From contig NZ_JAVDYB010000001.1 in the NCBI RefSeq assembly GCF_031458235.1, positions 4,671,001-4,735,000 of the forward strand: 64,000 nucleotides of DNA, written 5' to 3'. The DNA comes from Catenuloplanes atrovinosus. Lineage in GTDB: Bacteria > Actinomycetota > Actinomycetes > Mycobacteriales > Micromonosporaceae. The position numbers and the translations under genes were made by a program. The notes beneath the pieces are model-generated. The model ran no database searches, was not told the origin of the DNA, and saw only the letters and a list, made by a program, of their open reading frames with translations. How positions within the stretch are numbered: position 1 is the first letter of the stretch; every line of letters starts with the position of its first letter. Below, one piece after another: positions 7,945 through 16,347 of the stretch.

Positions 7945-8316
7945 TCAGACCTCGAGTTCCGCCTCGACGCGGCGCAGGCGGTGGCGGGCCAGGCCGAGGT
8001 TGGCCCGGGCGCGGTCCAGCACCATGTAGAGCAGCAGTGCCTCGCCGGGGCGCCGCGGCTGCATCAGGCGAATCAGGTGGTACTGGCTGTCGAGCGTGAT
8101 GAGCAGGTCCTCGATGCCGTCCGGCAGGCCGAGCATCTCGAGCGTGCGGAGCTTGGCACGTACCACGTCGGTGTTGCCGGCCGCGGCGACCGTCATGTCC
8201 ATGGTGCCGCCGCCCAGCACACCGAGCGTCAGGCCACTGGTGTAGTCGACGAGCGCGACGCCGATGGCGCCGTCGATCGTCATGGCTTCCTTGAGTGCGA
8301 TGTCGATGCTGGCCAT
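7945..8316 (-). CDS. Roadblock/LC7-like small protein
   Basis: 123 residues from ATG 8316, preceded by GGGGAAG. The sequence has the alternating helix/strand pattern and glycine-rich turn (YTSGLTLGVLGGG) of roadblock/LC7 dynein-light-chain-like proteins, which in actinomycetes partner small Ras-like GTPases or sensor kinases, but no such partner is adjacent. The C-terminal portion is a long amphipathic helix (RARANLGLARHRLRRVEAELEV). The call rests on fold resemblance, so the precise role is unknown. Confidence 0.7.
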   Translation of the reverse strand: MASIDIALKEAMTIDGAIGVALVDYTSGLTLGVLGGGTMDMTVAAAGNTDVVRAKLRTLEMLGLPDGIEDLLITLDSQYHLIRLMQPRRPGEALLLYMVLDRARANLGLARHRLRRVEAELEV

Positions 8317-8584
8317 AGTTCTTCCCCGCTGGTTGCTTCGCCTTTTCGCGTCCGTGCGACTACCGTCCGTAAATAGATCTTGGAACGGTTCATCGCAGCC
8401 TCGCACGGCCCCCGCGAGCGGTGAAATCGGGACGCGAGAACTGCCCGTCCGTCCCCTCAGGACCGGATAACGACGTCGCCGGACACCGCGACGGCCGATG
8501 GCACGCCACTGGAAGATCTGGTACCGGACGGTTCCAGCCACCCGGATATTCCTATCTGACCTATAGATATGGTTGTCTGGCCCG
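8317..8584. other. Divergent intergenic region, roadblock protein / Mo-oxidoreductase
   Basis: 268 bp without a gene. It holds an A/T-richer patch next to the oxidoreductase (CCTATCTGACCTATAGATATG, 8551-8571) where TATAGAT (8562-8568) could be a -10 element about 17 bases before the ATG, and another at 8360-8370 (GTAAATAGATCTTGG) towards the roadblock gene. No strong inverted repeat was found. Confidence 0.45.
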
Positions 8585-9817
8585 ATGGACGAGACGACAT
8601 ATGACCGGACACGGCTGGAGCAGTGGCGGGACGGACGGGCGAGCGGCCGGGGATTCACCCGCCGCGACCTGATCCGGCTGGCGACCGCCATCGGCGCCGG
8701 CGCCGCGATCGGCGCGGGCACGGCGGGCGAGGCGGCGCGCGCGGCGGCCGGCCCGATCGTCAAGCCGCTGCCGCCCGAACTGTTCACGGTGTTCGGCACG
8801 AACGCGGAGACCAGGTGGGACGCGCTGCGGGACACCGGCTACCTGGTGCCGGTGGACCGGTTCTTCGTGCGCAACCACACCAGCACACCGATCATCGACC
8901 CGGCCGCGTACCGGCTGAGACTCTTCGGCAGCGGGCTGCGCGCGCCCGCCGAGTTCGGCCTGGACCAGCTCAGACGGCTGCCGCGCAGCACGATCACGGC
9001 GGCGATCGAGTGCGCGGGCAACGGGCGCAGCTTCTTCACCACGCAGCAGGGGCAGAGCGTCTCCGGTACGGCCTGGCGACTCGGCGCGATCGGCGTCGGG
9101 CGGTGGCACGGCGTCACGCTCGGGACCGTGCTGCGCGCGGCGGGCCTGCGCCGGGACGCGGTCGACGTGCAGCCGCAGGGCCTGGACGCGAACTTCGTCA
9201 GCGGTGGCGTGGACCTCGGGCCGGTCCGGCGCCCGCTGCCGATCGCCAAGGCGCTGGACGACGTGCTGCTGGCCTGGGAGCTCAACGGCGCACCGCTGCC
9301 GCCGGACCACGGCGCGCCGCTGCGGGTGGTCGTACCGTCCTGGATCGGCATCTCGTCGATCAAGTGGGTCGGCGCGATCGAGGTGTCGGCCGAGCCGCTG
9401 TTCTCGCCGTGGAACACGCAGTTCTACCGGCTGTTCGGCGACGCCTACCCGGCCGAGGGCACGCTGATCGACGAGCAGGTGATCAAGAGCGCGTTCGAGC
9501 TGGCCTGGGACGCCACGCTGCCGCTGGCCGGCACCACGCTCACCGGACGATCCTGGTCGGCCAACGGCCCGATCCGGCACGTGGACGTGAGCACGGACGG
9601 CGGCACCACCTGGCGGCGCGCCCGCCCGGTCGGCCCGAACGTGGCCACGGCCTGGCAGCGGTGGCGGATCGACTGGGCCCCGGCCGCGCCCGGCCCGTAC
9701 ACGCTGGTCGCCCGCGCCACCGACGTCACCGGCGCGTCCCAGCCGGTGACGGTGCCGCACAACACGCTGGGATACCTGTTCGGCGCGCAGGTGCGCCACC
9801 CGGTCACGGTCGCATGA
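8585..9817 (+). CDS. Tat-exported molybdopterin-dependent oxidoreductase (sulfite-oxidase family)
   Basis: 410 residues from ATG 8585. The N-terminus carries a twin-arginine signal (FTRRDLIRLATAIGAGAAIGAG, about 25-45), so the folded Mo enzyme is exported. The Moco domain follows (about 55-270) with the conserved cysteine ligand in AAIECAGNGR, GVTLGTVLR and a WIGISSIKWVGAIEV segment; the C-terminal 120 residues form the Ig-like dimerisation domain (TGRSWSANGPIRHVDVSTDG). No heme domain, as in YedY/plant-type members. Substrate could be sulfite or an oxidised sulfur or nitrogen compound. A terminator hairpin follows at 9821. Confidence 0.92.
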   Translation: MDETTYDRTRLEQWRDGRASGRGFTRRDLIRLATAIGAGAAIGAGTAGEAARAAAGPIVKPLPPELFTVFGTNAETRWDALRDTGYLVPVDRFFVRNHTSTPIIDPAAYRLRLFGSGLRAPAEFGLDQLRRLPRSTITAAIECAGNGRSFFTTQQGQSVSGTAWRLGAIGVGRWHGVTLGTVLRAAGLRRDAVDVQPQGLDANFVSGGVDLGPVRRPLPIAKALDDVLLAWELNGAPLPPDHGAPLRVVVPSWIGISSIKWVGAIEVSAEPLFSPWNTQFYRLFGDAYPAEGTLIDEQVIKSAFELAWDATLPLAGTTLTGRSWSANGPIRHVDVSTDGGTTWRRARPVGPNVATAWQRWRIDWAPAAPGPYTLVARATDVTGASQPVTVPHNTLGYLFGAQVRHPVTVA

Positions 9818-9820
9818 GGA

Positions 9821-9851
9821 GGTGCCCGGCCGCCCCCGAGGGCCGGGCACC
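9821..9851. terminator. Terminator hairpin after the Mo-oxidoreductase
   Basis: Eleven-bp perfect arms GGTGCCCGGCC (9821-9831) and GGCCGGGCACC (9841-9851) around a 9-base loop, starting 4 bases after the stop codon. Between convergent genes. Confidence 0.8.
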
Positions 9852-9989
9852 CGGCAGCCGTGGCCGCCACCGACACAGCTTCGGCGGTACGGACGGCAAC
9901 GGTCAACGGTTCGGGACGCCGGGACGGATAGAGCGCCTCTGACCTGCTGTGACGCCGCCGGGATGGGACGCTGGGAAGACGAGTGGTGG

Positions 9990-11516
9990 TCAGCGCACCA
10001 CGGTCAGTGCGATGTCGTCCTCCGCGCTCCGGCCGTACCGGTCGAGCAGCAGGTCGCAGAGTTGTTCGGCGTCGAGGCCGCCACGGCCGGCGAGCGTGTC
10101 GGTGAGGTCGCGCAGCGACTCGTCGAATCCGGCGCCGCGGCGCTCGATCAGGCCGTCGGTGTAGAGCACCACCGCGGCGCCGGGTTCGAGCGTGACCTCG
10201 TGGTCCACCCGGACCGGCGCGTACGGCGTGCCGAGCAGGATCTCCGGGGAACGCCGCAGCAGCTCGGCCGCGCCGTCCGGGTGCAGCAGCACGGGCGGCG
10301 GGTGGCCCGCGTTCGCCCAGCGGAACGTGCGCCGCCCGGGCCGGTCCTGGACCTGCGCGAGCACCACGGTGGCGAACCGGTCGACGCCGAGCCCGAGCAT
10401 GGCGTCGTTGAGCGTGGACAGGATGCGCGACGGCGGCCACTCCACGGTGTACGCGATGCCGCGCAGCAGGTTGCGCACCTGCGCCATCACGGCGGCGGCG
10501 CTCCGGTCGTGCCCGGTCACGTCGCCGACGGCCAGCGTGATCAGGCCGTCACGGACGACGAACGCGTCGTACCAGTCCCCGCCGATGTGCGCCTGCGCGA
10601 TCGAGGAGTGGTAGCGGACCGCCACCCGCAGGTGCTCCGGCTGCGCGGCGCGGGTGAGCAGGCTGTCCTGCAGCGCCTCGGACATCGCCCGCTCCACCGA
10701 CGCCAGCAGCCGTTCCGTCTCCCGGGCCTGGATGCGGTCCAGCGCCTGGGTGAGCGTGCCGCCGATCAGGCGCAGGAAGCCGTGGTAGTTCTCGTCGACC
10801 GGCAGGTACGGGCTGAGCCGGGCGGTGAACAGCCCGGCGCCGTCGCCGAGCTCGATCCGCGCGACCGCGCCGTCCGGTCCGGCACCGGCCTGCGGCTCCG
10901 GGTCATCGGGGGCGAGCGTGAGCGTGACGTCCGTCAGGTCGTCCGGCACCGAGCGCAGCACCGGCAACGCGCGGTCCAGCAGCGCCGGCCGGTCGTCCAC
11001 GTCGGCCAGCCGCTCGTTGAGCCGGTAGAGCAGCGCCAGCCGGCGGTTGCCGATCACCTGCGCCGTGGTCTCCGACGCGATGTCGATCACGCCCTCGACC
11101 GCACCGTCCGGGCCGGCCACCGCGGAGTAGGAGAACGTGAAGAACGTCTCCTCGGGGTAGCCGTACCGGTCCATCAGCAGCCGCAGGTCACTGACCCAGG
11201 TGGCCTGCCGGCCGGTCGCGGCCTGGTCCAACATCGGGCCGACCGTGTCCCAGATCTCCGGGAAGATGTCCCGGGCGGGCGCGCCGAGCGCGGCCGGGTG
11301 CTTGTCGCCGATGACCCGCGCGTAGGCCTCGTTGTAGACCAGCACGTACTCCGGGCCCCAGAGCAGCGTGACCGCGAAGCGGGTGCGCAGCGCCATCCGT
11401 ACCGTCGAGGTCAGCGTCGGGCTCCAGGACGAGACCGGCCCGAGCGGCGTCGCCGCCCAGTCCACGGCGGCATACGCCTCCCGCAGCGTGCCGGCCGACT
11501 CGAAAACATCATCCAC
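9990..11516 (-). CDS. PAS-type sensor / SpoIIE (PP2C) serine phosphatase
   Basis: 508 residues. Residues about 1-150 form a PAS-like sensor (DWAATPLGPVSSWSPTLTS...LLWGPEYVLVYNEAY, typical of actinobacterial PAS/GAF phosphatases), followed by a linker/GAF-like region, and a SpoIIE PP2C domain at about 275-508 with the metal-binding and core motifs GGDWYDAF, VGDVTGHD, ANAGHPPP, LYTDGLIE and EDDIALTVVR. Such enzymes dephosphorylate anti-anti-sigma proteins in stress or sporulation signalling; none is encoded nearby, so the target is in trans. Start is a GTG at 11516 without an obvious Shine-Dalgarno. Confidence 0.92.
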   Translation of the reverse strand: MDDVFESAGTLREAYAAVDWAATPLGPVSSWSPTLTSTVRMALRTRFAVTLLWGPEYVLVYNEAYARVIGDKHPAALGAPARDIFPEIWDTVGPMLDQAATGRQATWVSDLRLLMDRYGYPEETFFTFSYSAVAGPDGAVEGVIDIASETTAQVIGNRRLALLYRLNERLADVDDRPALLDRALPVLRSVPDDLTDVTLTLAPDDPEPQAGAGPDGAVARIELGDGAGLFTARLSPYLPVDENYHGFLRLIGGTLTQALDRIQARETERLLASVERAMSEALQDSLLTRAAQPEHLRVAVRYHSSIAQAHIGGDWYDAFVVRDGLITLAVGDVTGHDRSAAAVMAQVRNLLRGIAYTVEWPPSRILSTLNDAMLGLGVDRFATVVLAQVQDRPGRRTFRWANAGHPPPVLLHPDGAAELLRRSPEILLGTPYAPVRVDHEVTLEPGAAVVLYTDGLIERRGAGFDESLRDLTDTLAGRGGLDAEQLCDLLLDRYGRSAEDDIALTVVR

Positions 11517-11628
11517 CAGCAGAATCTAGCCGTCCCATTCCGTCGCGGGACGCACACCGGCGCTCCCCGCGTCCCGGACATCGACGGAATACCATGCCGG
11601 TACGTCGTCGATCGGGGGAACCACGGCA

Positions 11629-12375
11629 ATGAGCGAAGCGCTGGAGTTCGGCGTGCTGGGACCGCTGCGGGTCTGGCCGCCCGGCGCCGACGCCACGCTG
11701 ACCGCGCCACGGCTGCGCGGTCTGCTCACGCTGCTGCTGGTGGAGCCGGACCCGGTGCCGGTCGCGCAGGCCGGGCCGGCGTGCGGCGGGCCGGCCACGC
11801 CCGGGCCGGTACACGTGGCGGTACACCGGCTGCGCCGCTGGCTGAGCGCGCACGGCGGCCTCCGGCTCGACCTGACGCCGGCCGGCTACCGGCTGGACGT
11901 ACCGGCCGAGGCGGTGGACGCGGGCCGGTTCCGGCGACTGGTCGCGGACGGGCGGGCCCGGCGGGACACGGACACGCTCATCGCGGCGCTGGAGCTGTGC
12001 CGCGGCCCGGTCGCGGCCGACGCGCCGCAGAGTCTCCGCCAGCGGTACGCCGTGCGCGCGCTGGACCGGATGCGCCGCGAGGTGACCATCGAGGTCGCCA
12101 CGGCGTGCCTGGCCGGGGGGACGCCGTACCGGGCGCTGCCGCTGGTCGAGCGGATGGCCGAGGCCGCGCCGCTGGACGAGCCGGCCGCGTCGCTGCGCGC
12201 GCTCACGCTGGCCGCGTGCGGGTTGCAGGCGGAGGCGCTGGACGTGATCGACCGGACCACCCGGCTGCTCGCGGACGAGCTCGGGGTGGATCCGGGCCGG
12301 CACCTGGCGGAGGCGCGCCTGCGCGTCCTCCGCCAGGATCACTCTCAGTTGCCGTTGATCAGCCACATGGCGTAG
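11629..12375 (+). CDS. Compact SARP-like regulator (OmpR-type HTH plus BTAD)
   Basis: 248 residues. N-terminal winged-helix region of the AfsR/SARP class (LEFGVLGPLRV...RLRGLLTLLLVEP, then VHVAVHRLRRWLS and AGYRLDVPAEAVDAGRF) and a bacterial transcriptional activation domain at about 100-245 ending LADELGVDPGRHLAEARLRVL. The usual stretch between the two DNA-binding helices is shortened and lacks the conserved ALWG motif, so DNA binding may be altered. It converges on the bifunctional cellulase and their coding ends overlap by 31 bp. Confidence 0.8.
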   Translation: MSEALEFGVLGPLRVWPPGADATLTAPRLRGLLTLLLVEPDPVPVAQAGPACGGPATPGPVHVAVHRLRRWLSAHGGLRLDLTPAGYRLDVPAEAVDAGRFRRLVADGRARRDTDTLIAALELCRGPVAADAPQSLRQRYAVRALDRMRREVTIEVATACLAGGTPYRALPLVERMAEAAPLDEPAASLRALTLAACGLQAEALDVIDRTTRLLADELGVDPGRHLAEARLRVLRQDHSQLPLISHMA

Positions 12376-15300
12376 TCGGGGCTGAACGTGCCGGCCGGGA
12401 GGTCGCGAATCCGCCCGCACGTCGCGCCGTCGGAGTCGCCCGGCACCTTCAGCCAGAGCAGCATCTCCGCGCCGGAGGTGTTCAGCCGGGAGGTGACGCC
12501 CAGCTTCACGCCGGCCGGGTTGCACCAGTCGTCCTTGTGCCCGTTGCCGTTGCGGCTGGTGTCGATCACGTACGGCTTGGCCGTGGCCAGGTCCGCGTTG
12601 ATCGCGTTCGCGTAGGCGGTGGACTCCGCGGTGGTCCAGAAGTTGGACGTGTTCACCGCGAAGCCGTGCGCCCGCGCGATCCCGGCCTGGGCCAGCCGGT
12701 CGGCCATCACGTCGGCCGCGACCCAGCCGGCGTTGCCCGCGTCGACGTACGTCCAGGCCTGGCCGCCGAACGCGCCGACCGCGTGCGAGACCAGCCCGAA
12801 CCGTTCGGTGACCTGGGCCGCGGTGAGGCAGTCGAGCTGGGTGACCGCGTCCGGCTCGATCACCACGACGGCCGGCCGGCCCGCGACGCCCGCACCGAAT
12901 TCGGAGATCCATTGCCGGTACGCGGCCGCGCTGGCCGCGCCGCCGGCGGACTGGCCGTCGCAGTCGCGCTTCGGGATGTTGTACGCGACCAGGATCGGTA
13001 CCTGCCCGGCCGCGGTGGCGCCGTCGACGTAGGCGTCCACCGCGGTCCGGATGTCGCCGCTCCAGTCGCCGAACCAGCGCGCGCCCGGCTTCGTGGCCAG
13101 CGTGTCGCGGATCGCCGGCATGCGCGCGTCCGCCGGGTTGTCCGCGACCCACCGCATCGGGTTGGAGTCCGGGTCGGTGTAGAAGCCGTTCGCGGCCGCG
13201 ATCTGCGCCGGGGTCCCCGTGCCGGGCGGCGCGTCCCGGACGAAGTCGCCGGCCAGCGGCCGGTCCGCGCTCTGCCCGAACGTGAACCCGGCGACGTCGG
13301 CGTTGCCGGACGCGTTCGTGTTCCGCAGGAACCAGCTGTTCTCCGTCCGGAACACGCCCACGGTGTCGTCGCCGTCGCCGTCCCAGTCGCCGACCACGGG
13401 CTTGTCGCCGGTGGCGCCGTAGACGAACGAGACCTCCGGCGCGCCGCTCTCCAGCTTCTCGCGCAGCACGAACGTCCGCTGGGACGTGCGGTGGTAGCCG
13501 AGGCTGTCCTTGCCGTCGCCGTTCCAGTCGCCGACCAGGATGGTGTCCCCGGTGTCGCCGATCGTGACGCCGATCTGGGTGGCGCCGCTGCCGTGGTCGT
13601 TGCGGATTCGCACGTTCCGGTCGCCGGGCCGCCAGGTGGCGAACGTGTCCGTGCCGTTGCCGTCCCAGTCGCCGACCAGCGGCACGTCGGAACTGGACGC
13701 GTAGGACGCCTGGAACGTGTGGTCGTAGGCGCCGCCGCCACTGAACGCGTTGCGCAGGTGGACCATCCGGGACGACGGCACCCAGTAGCCGATGCCGTCC
13801 ACGCCGTCGCCGTCCCAGTCACCGACGAAGCCCACGGCACCGGACGGGACGGTGGCCTGCGCGGTCGCGGTGCCGGTGGTCAGGCTGTCGCGGACGAAGA
13901 CGGTGGACGCGGACGGGCGGAAGACGCCGATCGTGTCCCTCTTGACCGGGACCGGCTCCGGGCCGGTGCCACCCTTGCCGAGCAGCGCGAACGCGAGCAG
14001 GCCGGTGGCGGTGAAGTCGATCGCCGGTTCGTTGCTCATCCACGCCTCGGTCGCGTCCAGGAACCGCGCGCCGTTGCCGGTGAACGCCGCGTACGCGTCG
14101 GCGCCGTCCGCCGGGCAGTCGCCCAGCTCGTCCAGGTCGAACGTGTCCTCGCCGTTCGGCCCGTTGACCGCGGCGCCGGTCAGGATCGCGCCGGAGCCGG
14201 TGTGGCTGCCCTTGAGGTTGGCGACCTGGTGGTGCGGGCACCGCGGGAAGGTGTCGCCGACGCCGACGATCAGCGACACGCCCCACGGGTTGCCGCCCAG
14301 CGCCCAGTTCGCCTGCGACTGGGCGAACGCCGCGTAGGTGCTGGTTCCGCTGACCTCGTCGTACCGGGTGGCCTGGGCGATCAGGCCCAGCGTGTACGAG
14401 GTGGAGTCGTAGTTGGTGTACGCCGCGCCGGCCCGGAAGCGGTCGGCCTGCGCGCGGGCTACGGCCTCGTCCAGCCGCGCCGCCTGGTGGTCGAGCAGTT
14501 GCTCCGGCGTGACCGCGAGCCCGGTGGACTCCGTCTCGGCGATCTCCTCGGCCAGGTCGGGCAGCGCGATGCCGCCCACGTCGTACAGGTTGAGCGTGCC
14601 GCCCCCGTCGTCCATGTACTGGTCGGCCCAGAGCGCGGCCTCGGCCAGCCAGGTGACGGCGCGGCCGTCGCCGAGCGCGCGGGCGGCCCGGGCGAGTTCC
14701 GTCGCGCCGTACGCCATGTCGTCCTTCCAGGCCTTCTCCGGGTAGAACGTGTACGGGTACGCCGTGACCAGTTGCGCCGGCACGTTGGTGGTCTGCGCCT
14801 TCTGGTAGAGCAGCGCGGCCTTCGCCAGGTCCTGCGCCGCGCGGCCGGGGTCGCTGGTCGCGTGCAGCTGCGCGGAGAGCGCGAACGCCGCGGAGACCCG
14901 GCCGGCCAGGTTCGGGCTGATCCGCGCGCCGGGCGCGTTGGCGCGCAGGACCGGGCGGTAGCGCAGGTAGTACCCGTCCTTGCCGGGCTCGGCCCGGATC
15001 GCGTCGTCCGCCTCGGGCAGCCGCCACACGTCGTGGTCGCCGTCGAACGTGTCGTTGCCGCCGCCCAGGCCGACCTGGACGTAGAGCACGCCGTTGGTCT
15101 CGTCCCACATCTTGTCCAGCCAGGCCATGGCGTGGTCGATCTCCGCGGCGCGGGCCGGGTCGGCGCTGCCGGAGCGCTGCGCGACCTGGAGCGCGCCGGC
15201 CGCGTACGCCGTGGTGTGGGTGAACTTCAGGTAGTCGCCCGCGTCGAACCAGCCGCCGGCGACGTCGACCTTGGGCGCACCGCTGATCGGCGTCAGGTTG

Positions 15301-15851
15301 CCGGCGATCGCGTCGCTGCCCTCCTCGAACGTGGGCACGTGGTAGACGGTCGCGGACGAGTCGGCCAGGTGCGACGGGCGCCGGTCGAGCGCGCCCGGGA
15401 TCACGTTCTGGCCGTCGCGCTGGGTCTGGAAGAACGTGCTCATCGCGCGCGAGACCGGCGCGTACAGGTCCGCCCGGCCGGCGATCTCGAACTCCGGCGA
15501 GGTGGTGACGCCGGAGATCTGGATCGTGTACCGGCCCGGGGTGGTCACGGCCGAGAAGTCGATCTCCGACACGCCGGTGTACGCGCTGTTCCAGCCGCCG
15601 CGGCTGGCGCCCGCCGTGCCGGTGCGCACGGTGGTGCCGTTGGCGTCGACGACCCGGAACGTGGCGCCGGCCTGCGCGGCCGTGCCCATCAGGTACGCGA
15701 TCTTGGGCTGGCCGGTCTGGTAGCCGACCTGGTTGAGGCGGATGTAGGAGGTCACGGCCGCGGCGGCGGGTGACGGGGTGACGGTCAGGCCCCCGGCCGC
15801 GAGCAGCAGCGCGGCGGCGAGGGCGGTGGCGGTTCGTACCGGAGGTCTCAT
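12345..15851 (-). CDS. Secreted bifunctional cellulase: GH9 - FG-GAP/VCBS repeats - GH6
   Basis: 1168 residues from ATG 15851. Order: signal peptide (1-33, AALLLAAGG...SPAAAA); Ig-like cellulase N-terminal domain (IRLNQVGYQ); GH9 catalytic domain about 110-625 with GGWFDAGDYLKF (catalytic base region), CPHHQVANLKG and NEPAIDFTATGLLAFALL (acid region); about 640-870, five repeats of the type VGDWDGDGxDTxGxxR, an FG-GAP/VCBS-like propeller or linker; and GH6 about 885-1168 with YNIPKRDCDGQ and VVVIEPDAV, including the GH6 catalytic aspartate region. GH9 is inverting and usually endo/processive; GH6 is an inverting endoglucanase or cellobiohydrolase. No CBM2/CBM3 is visible; the repeat region occupies the place of a binding module. 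Overlaps the SARP-like gene at the 3' end. Confidence 0.95.
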   Translation of the reverse strand: MRPPVRTATALAAALLLAAGGLTVTPSPAAAAVTSYIRLNQVGYQTGQPKIAYLMGTAAQAGATFRVVDANGTTVRTGTAGASRGGWNSAYTGVSEIDFSAVTTPGRYTIQISGVTTSPEFEIAGRADLYAPVSRAMSTFFQTQRDGQNVIPGALDRRPSHLADSSATVYHVPTFEEGSDAIAGNLTPISGAPKVDVAGGWFDAGDYLKFTHTTAYAAGALQVAQRSGSADPARAAEIDHAMAWLDKMWDETNGVLYVQVGLGGGNDTFDGDHDVWRLPEADDAIRAEPGKDGYYLRYRPVLRANAPGARISPNLAGRVSAAFALSAQLHATSDPGRAAQDLAKAALLYQKAQTTNVPAQLVTAYPYTFYPEKAWKDDMAYGATELARAARALGDGRAVTWLAEAALWADQYMDDGGGTLNLYDVGGIALPDLAEEIAETESTGLAVTPEQLLDHQAARLDEAVARAQADRFRAGAAYTNYDSTSYTLGLIAQATRYDEVSGTSTYAAFAQSQANWALGGNPWGVSLIVGVGDTFPRCPHHQVANLKGSHTGSGAILTGAAVNGPNGEDTFDLDELGDCPADGADAYAAFTGNGARFLDATEAWMSNEPAIDFTATGLLAFALLGKGGTGPEPVPVKRDTIGVFRPSASTVFVRDSLTTGTATAQATVPSGAVGFVGDWDGDGVDGIGYWVPSSRMVHLRNAFSGGGAYDHTFQASYASSSDVPLVGDWDGNGTDTFATWRPGDRNVRIRNDHGSGATQIGVTIGDTGDTILVGDWNGDGKDSLGYHRTSQRTFVLREKLESGAPEVSFVYGATGDKPVVGDWDGDGDDTVGVFRTENSWFLRNTNASGNADVAGFTFGQSADRPLAGDFVRDAPPGTGTPAQIAAANGFYTDPDSNPMRWVADNPADARMPAIRDTLATKPGARWFGDWSGDIRTAVDAYVDGATAAGQVPILVAYNIPKRDCDGQSAGGAASAAAYRQWISEFGAGVAGRPAVVVIEPDAVTQLDCLTAAQVTERFGLVSHAVGAFGGQAWTYVDAGNAGWVAADVMADRLAQAGIARAHGFAVNTSNFWTTAESTAYANAINADLATAKPYVIDTSRNGNGHKDDWCNPAGVKLGVTSRLNTSGAEMLLWLKVPGDSDGATCGRIRDLPAGTFSPDYAMWLINGN

Positions 15852-16062
15852 GGGTGTCCCCATTGCTCGGTGGACGCGGAAACGCTCACCTGAAGCTAGG
15901 AAGAGGGGACTTACCGGCGGCTTACCGATGCCTTTCCGGCTCGCACGGGCGCGGTGTCGCAGACCGGGACGCCCGCGCGCCGCACCACCGACCACTCCGG
16001 ACAGCCGCGGGAGACTCCGGGATCACCGTCCGCCGGCTCGTGTCCGATCGGGCTCCACCATA

Positions 16063-16094
16063 CCGGAGGACTCCGGAATTCCGGAGTCCTCCGG
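16063..16094. promoter_or_regulatory. Perfect 32-bp palindrome with satellite 12-bp palindrome
   Basis: Half-site CCGGAGGACTCCGGAA (16063-16078) is followed directly by its exact reverse complement (16079-16094). Thirteen bases on, CCGGAATTCCGG (16107-16118) repeats the core and continues GAGGAG like the large one. As DNA this could bind a dimeric or tetrameric repressor; as RNA it would form a stem with essentially no loop, which argues for an operator. Confidence 0.7.
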
Positions 16095-16215
16095 CGCCCC
16101 GGAACGCCGGAATTCCGGAGGAGATCACTGGTGGCCGATCACGGCCGGGCCGATGAAACGTTCGACATCGCCCTATAGACCGGCAATCCGGGCCTTGAGC
16201 CTCACCGGCGCCGCC

Positions 16216-16247
16216 CCGCCGCCGTTCACGTGCGTGAACGGCGGCGG
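16216..16247. terminator. Long GC inverted repeat upstream of PL11
   Basis: Perfect 15-bp arms CCGCCGCCGTTCACG (16216-16230) and CGTGAACGGCGGCGG (16233-16247) separated by 2 bases. It could act as a terminator/attenuator for a short transcript starting further upstream or as a second operator; there is no T-run. About 100 bp before the PL11 start. Confidence 0.55.
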
Positions 16248-16347
16248 CTTCATGGCGGCGAAACAGGCCCGAAACCTTGACAAGCACATCGAGCCATTCA
16301 TAGCCTTCACAAAATTTTATCGTTTCACTGTGGCTGGAGACCCCGAG

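Larger units (their letters stand above)
15852..16347. promoter_or_regulatory. Divergent cellulase/PL11 control region rich in palindromes
   Basis: 496 bp without a credible gene. Contents: a G-rich leader near the cellulase start; a perfect 32-bp palindrome (16063-16094), a related 12-bp palindrome CCGGAATTCCGG (16107-16118), a 15-bp inverted repeat (16216-16247), and an A/T-rich patch AAAATTTTATCG (16312-16323) that is a good place for the PL11 promoter. No CebR-type GGGAGCGCTCCC box was found. Confidence 0.6.

Noticed and set aside
9822-15773. Plus-strand frame of 1983 residues
   Set aside because: It runs antisense to the phosphatase and cellulase genes, which carry clear domains; it lacks any recognisable motif.
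16107-16118. Possible CebR operator for the cellulase
   Set aside because: CebR boxes read TGGGAGCGCTCCCA; CCGGAATTCCGG does not match, so it is described as an unassigned palindrome.
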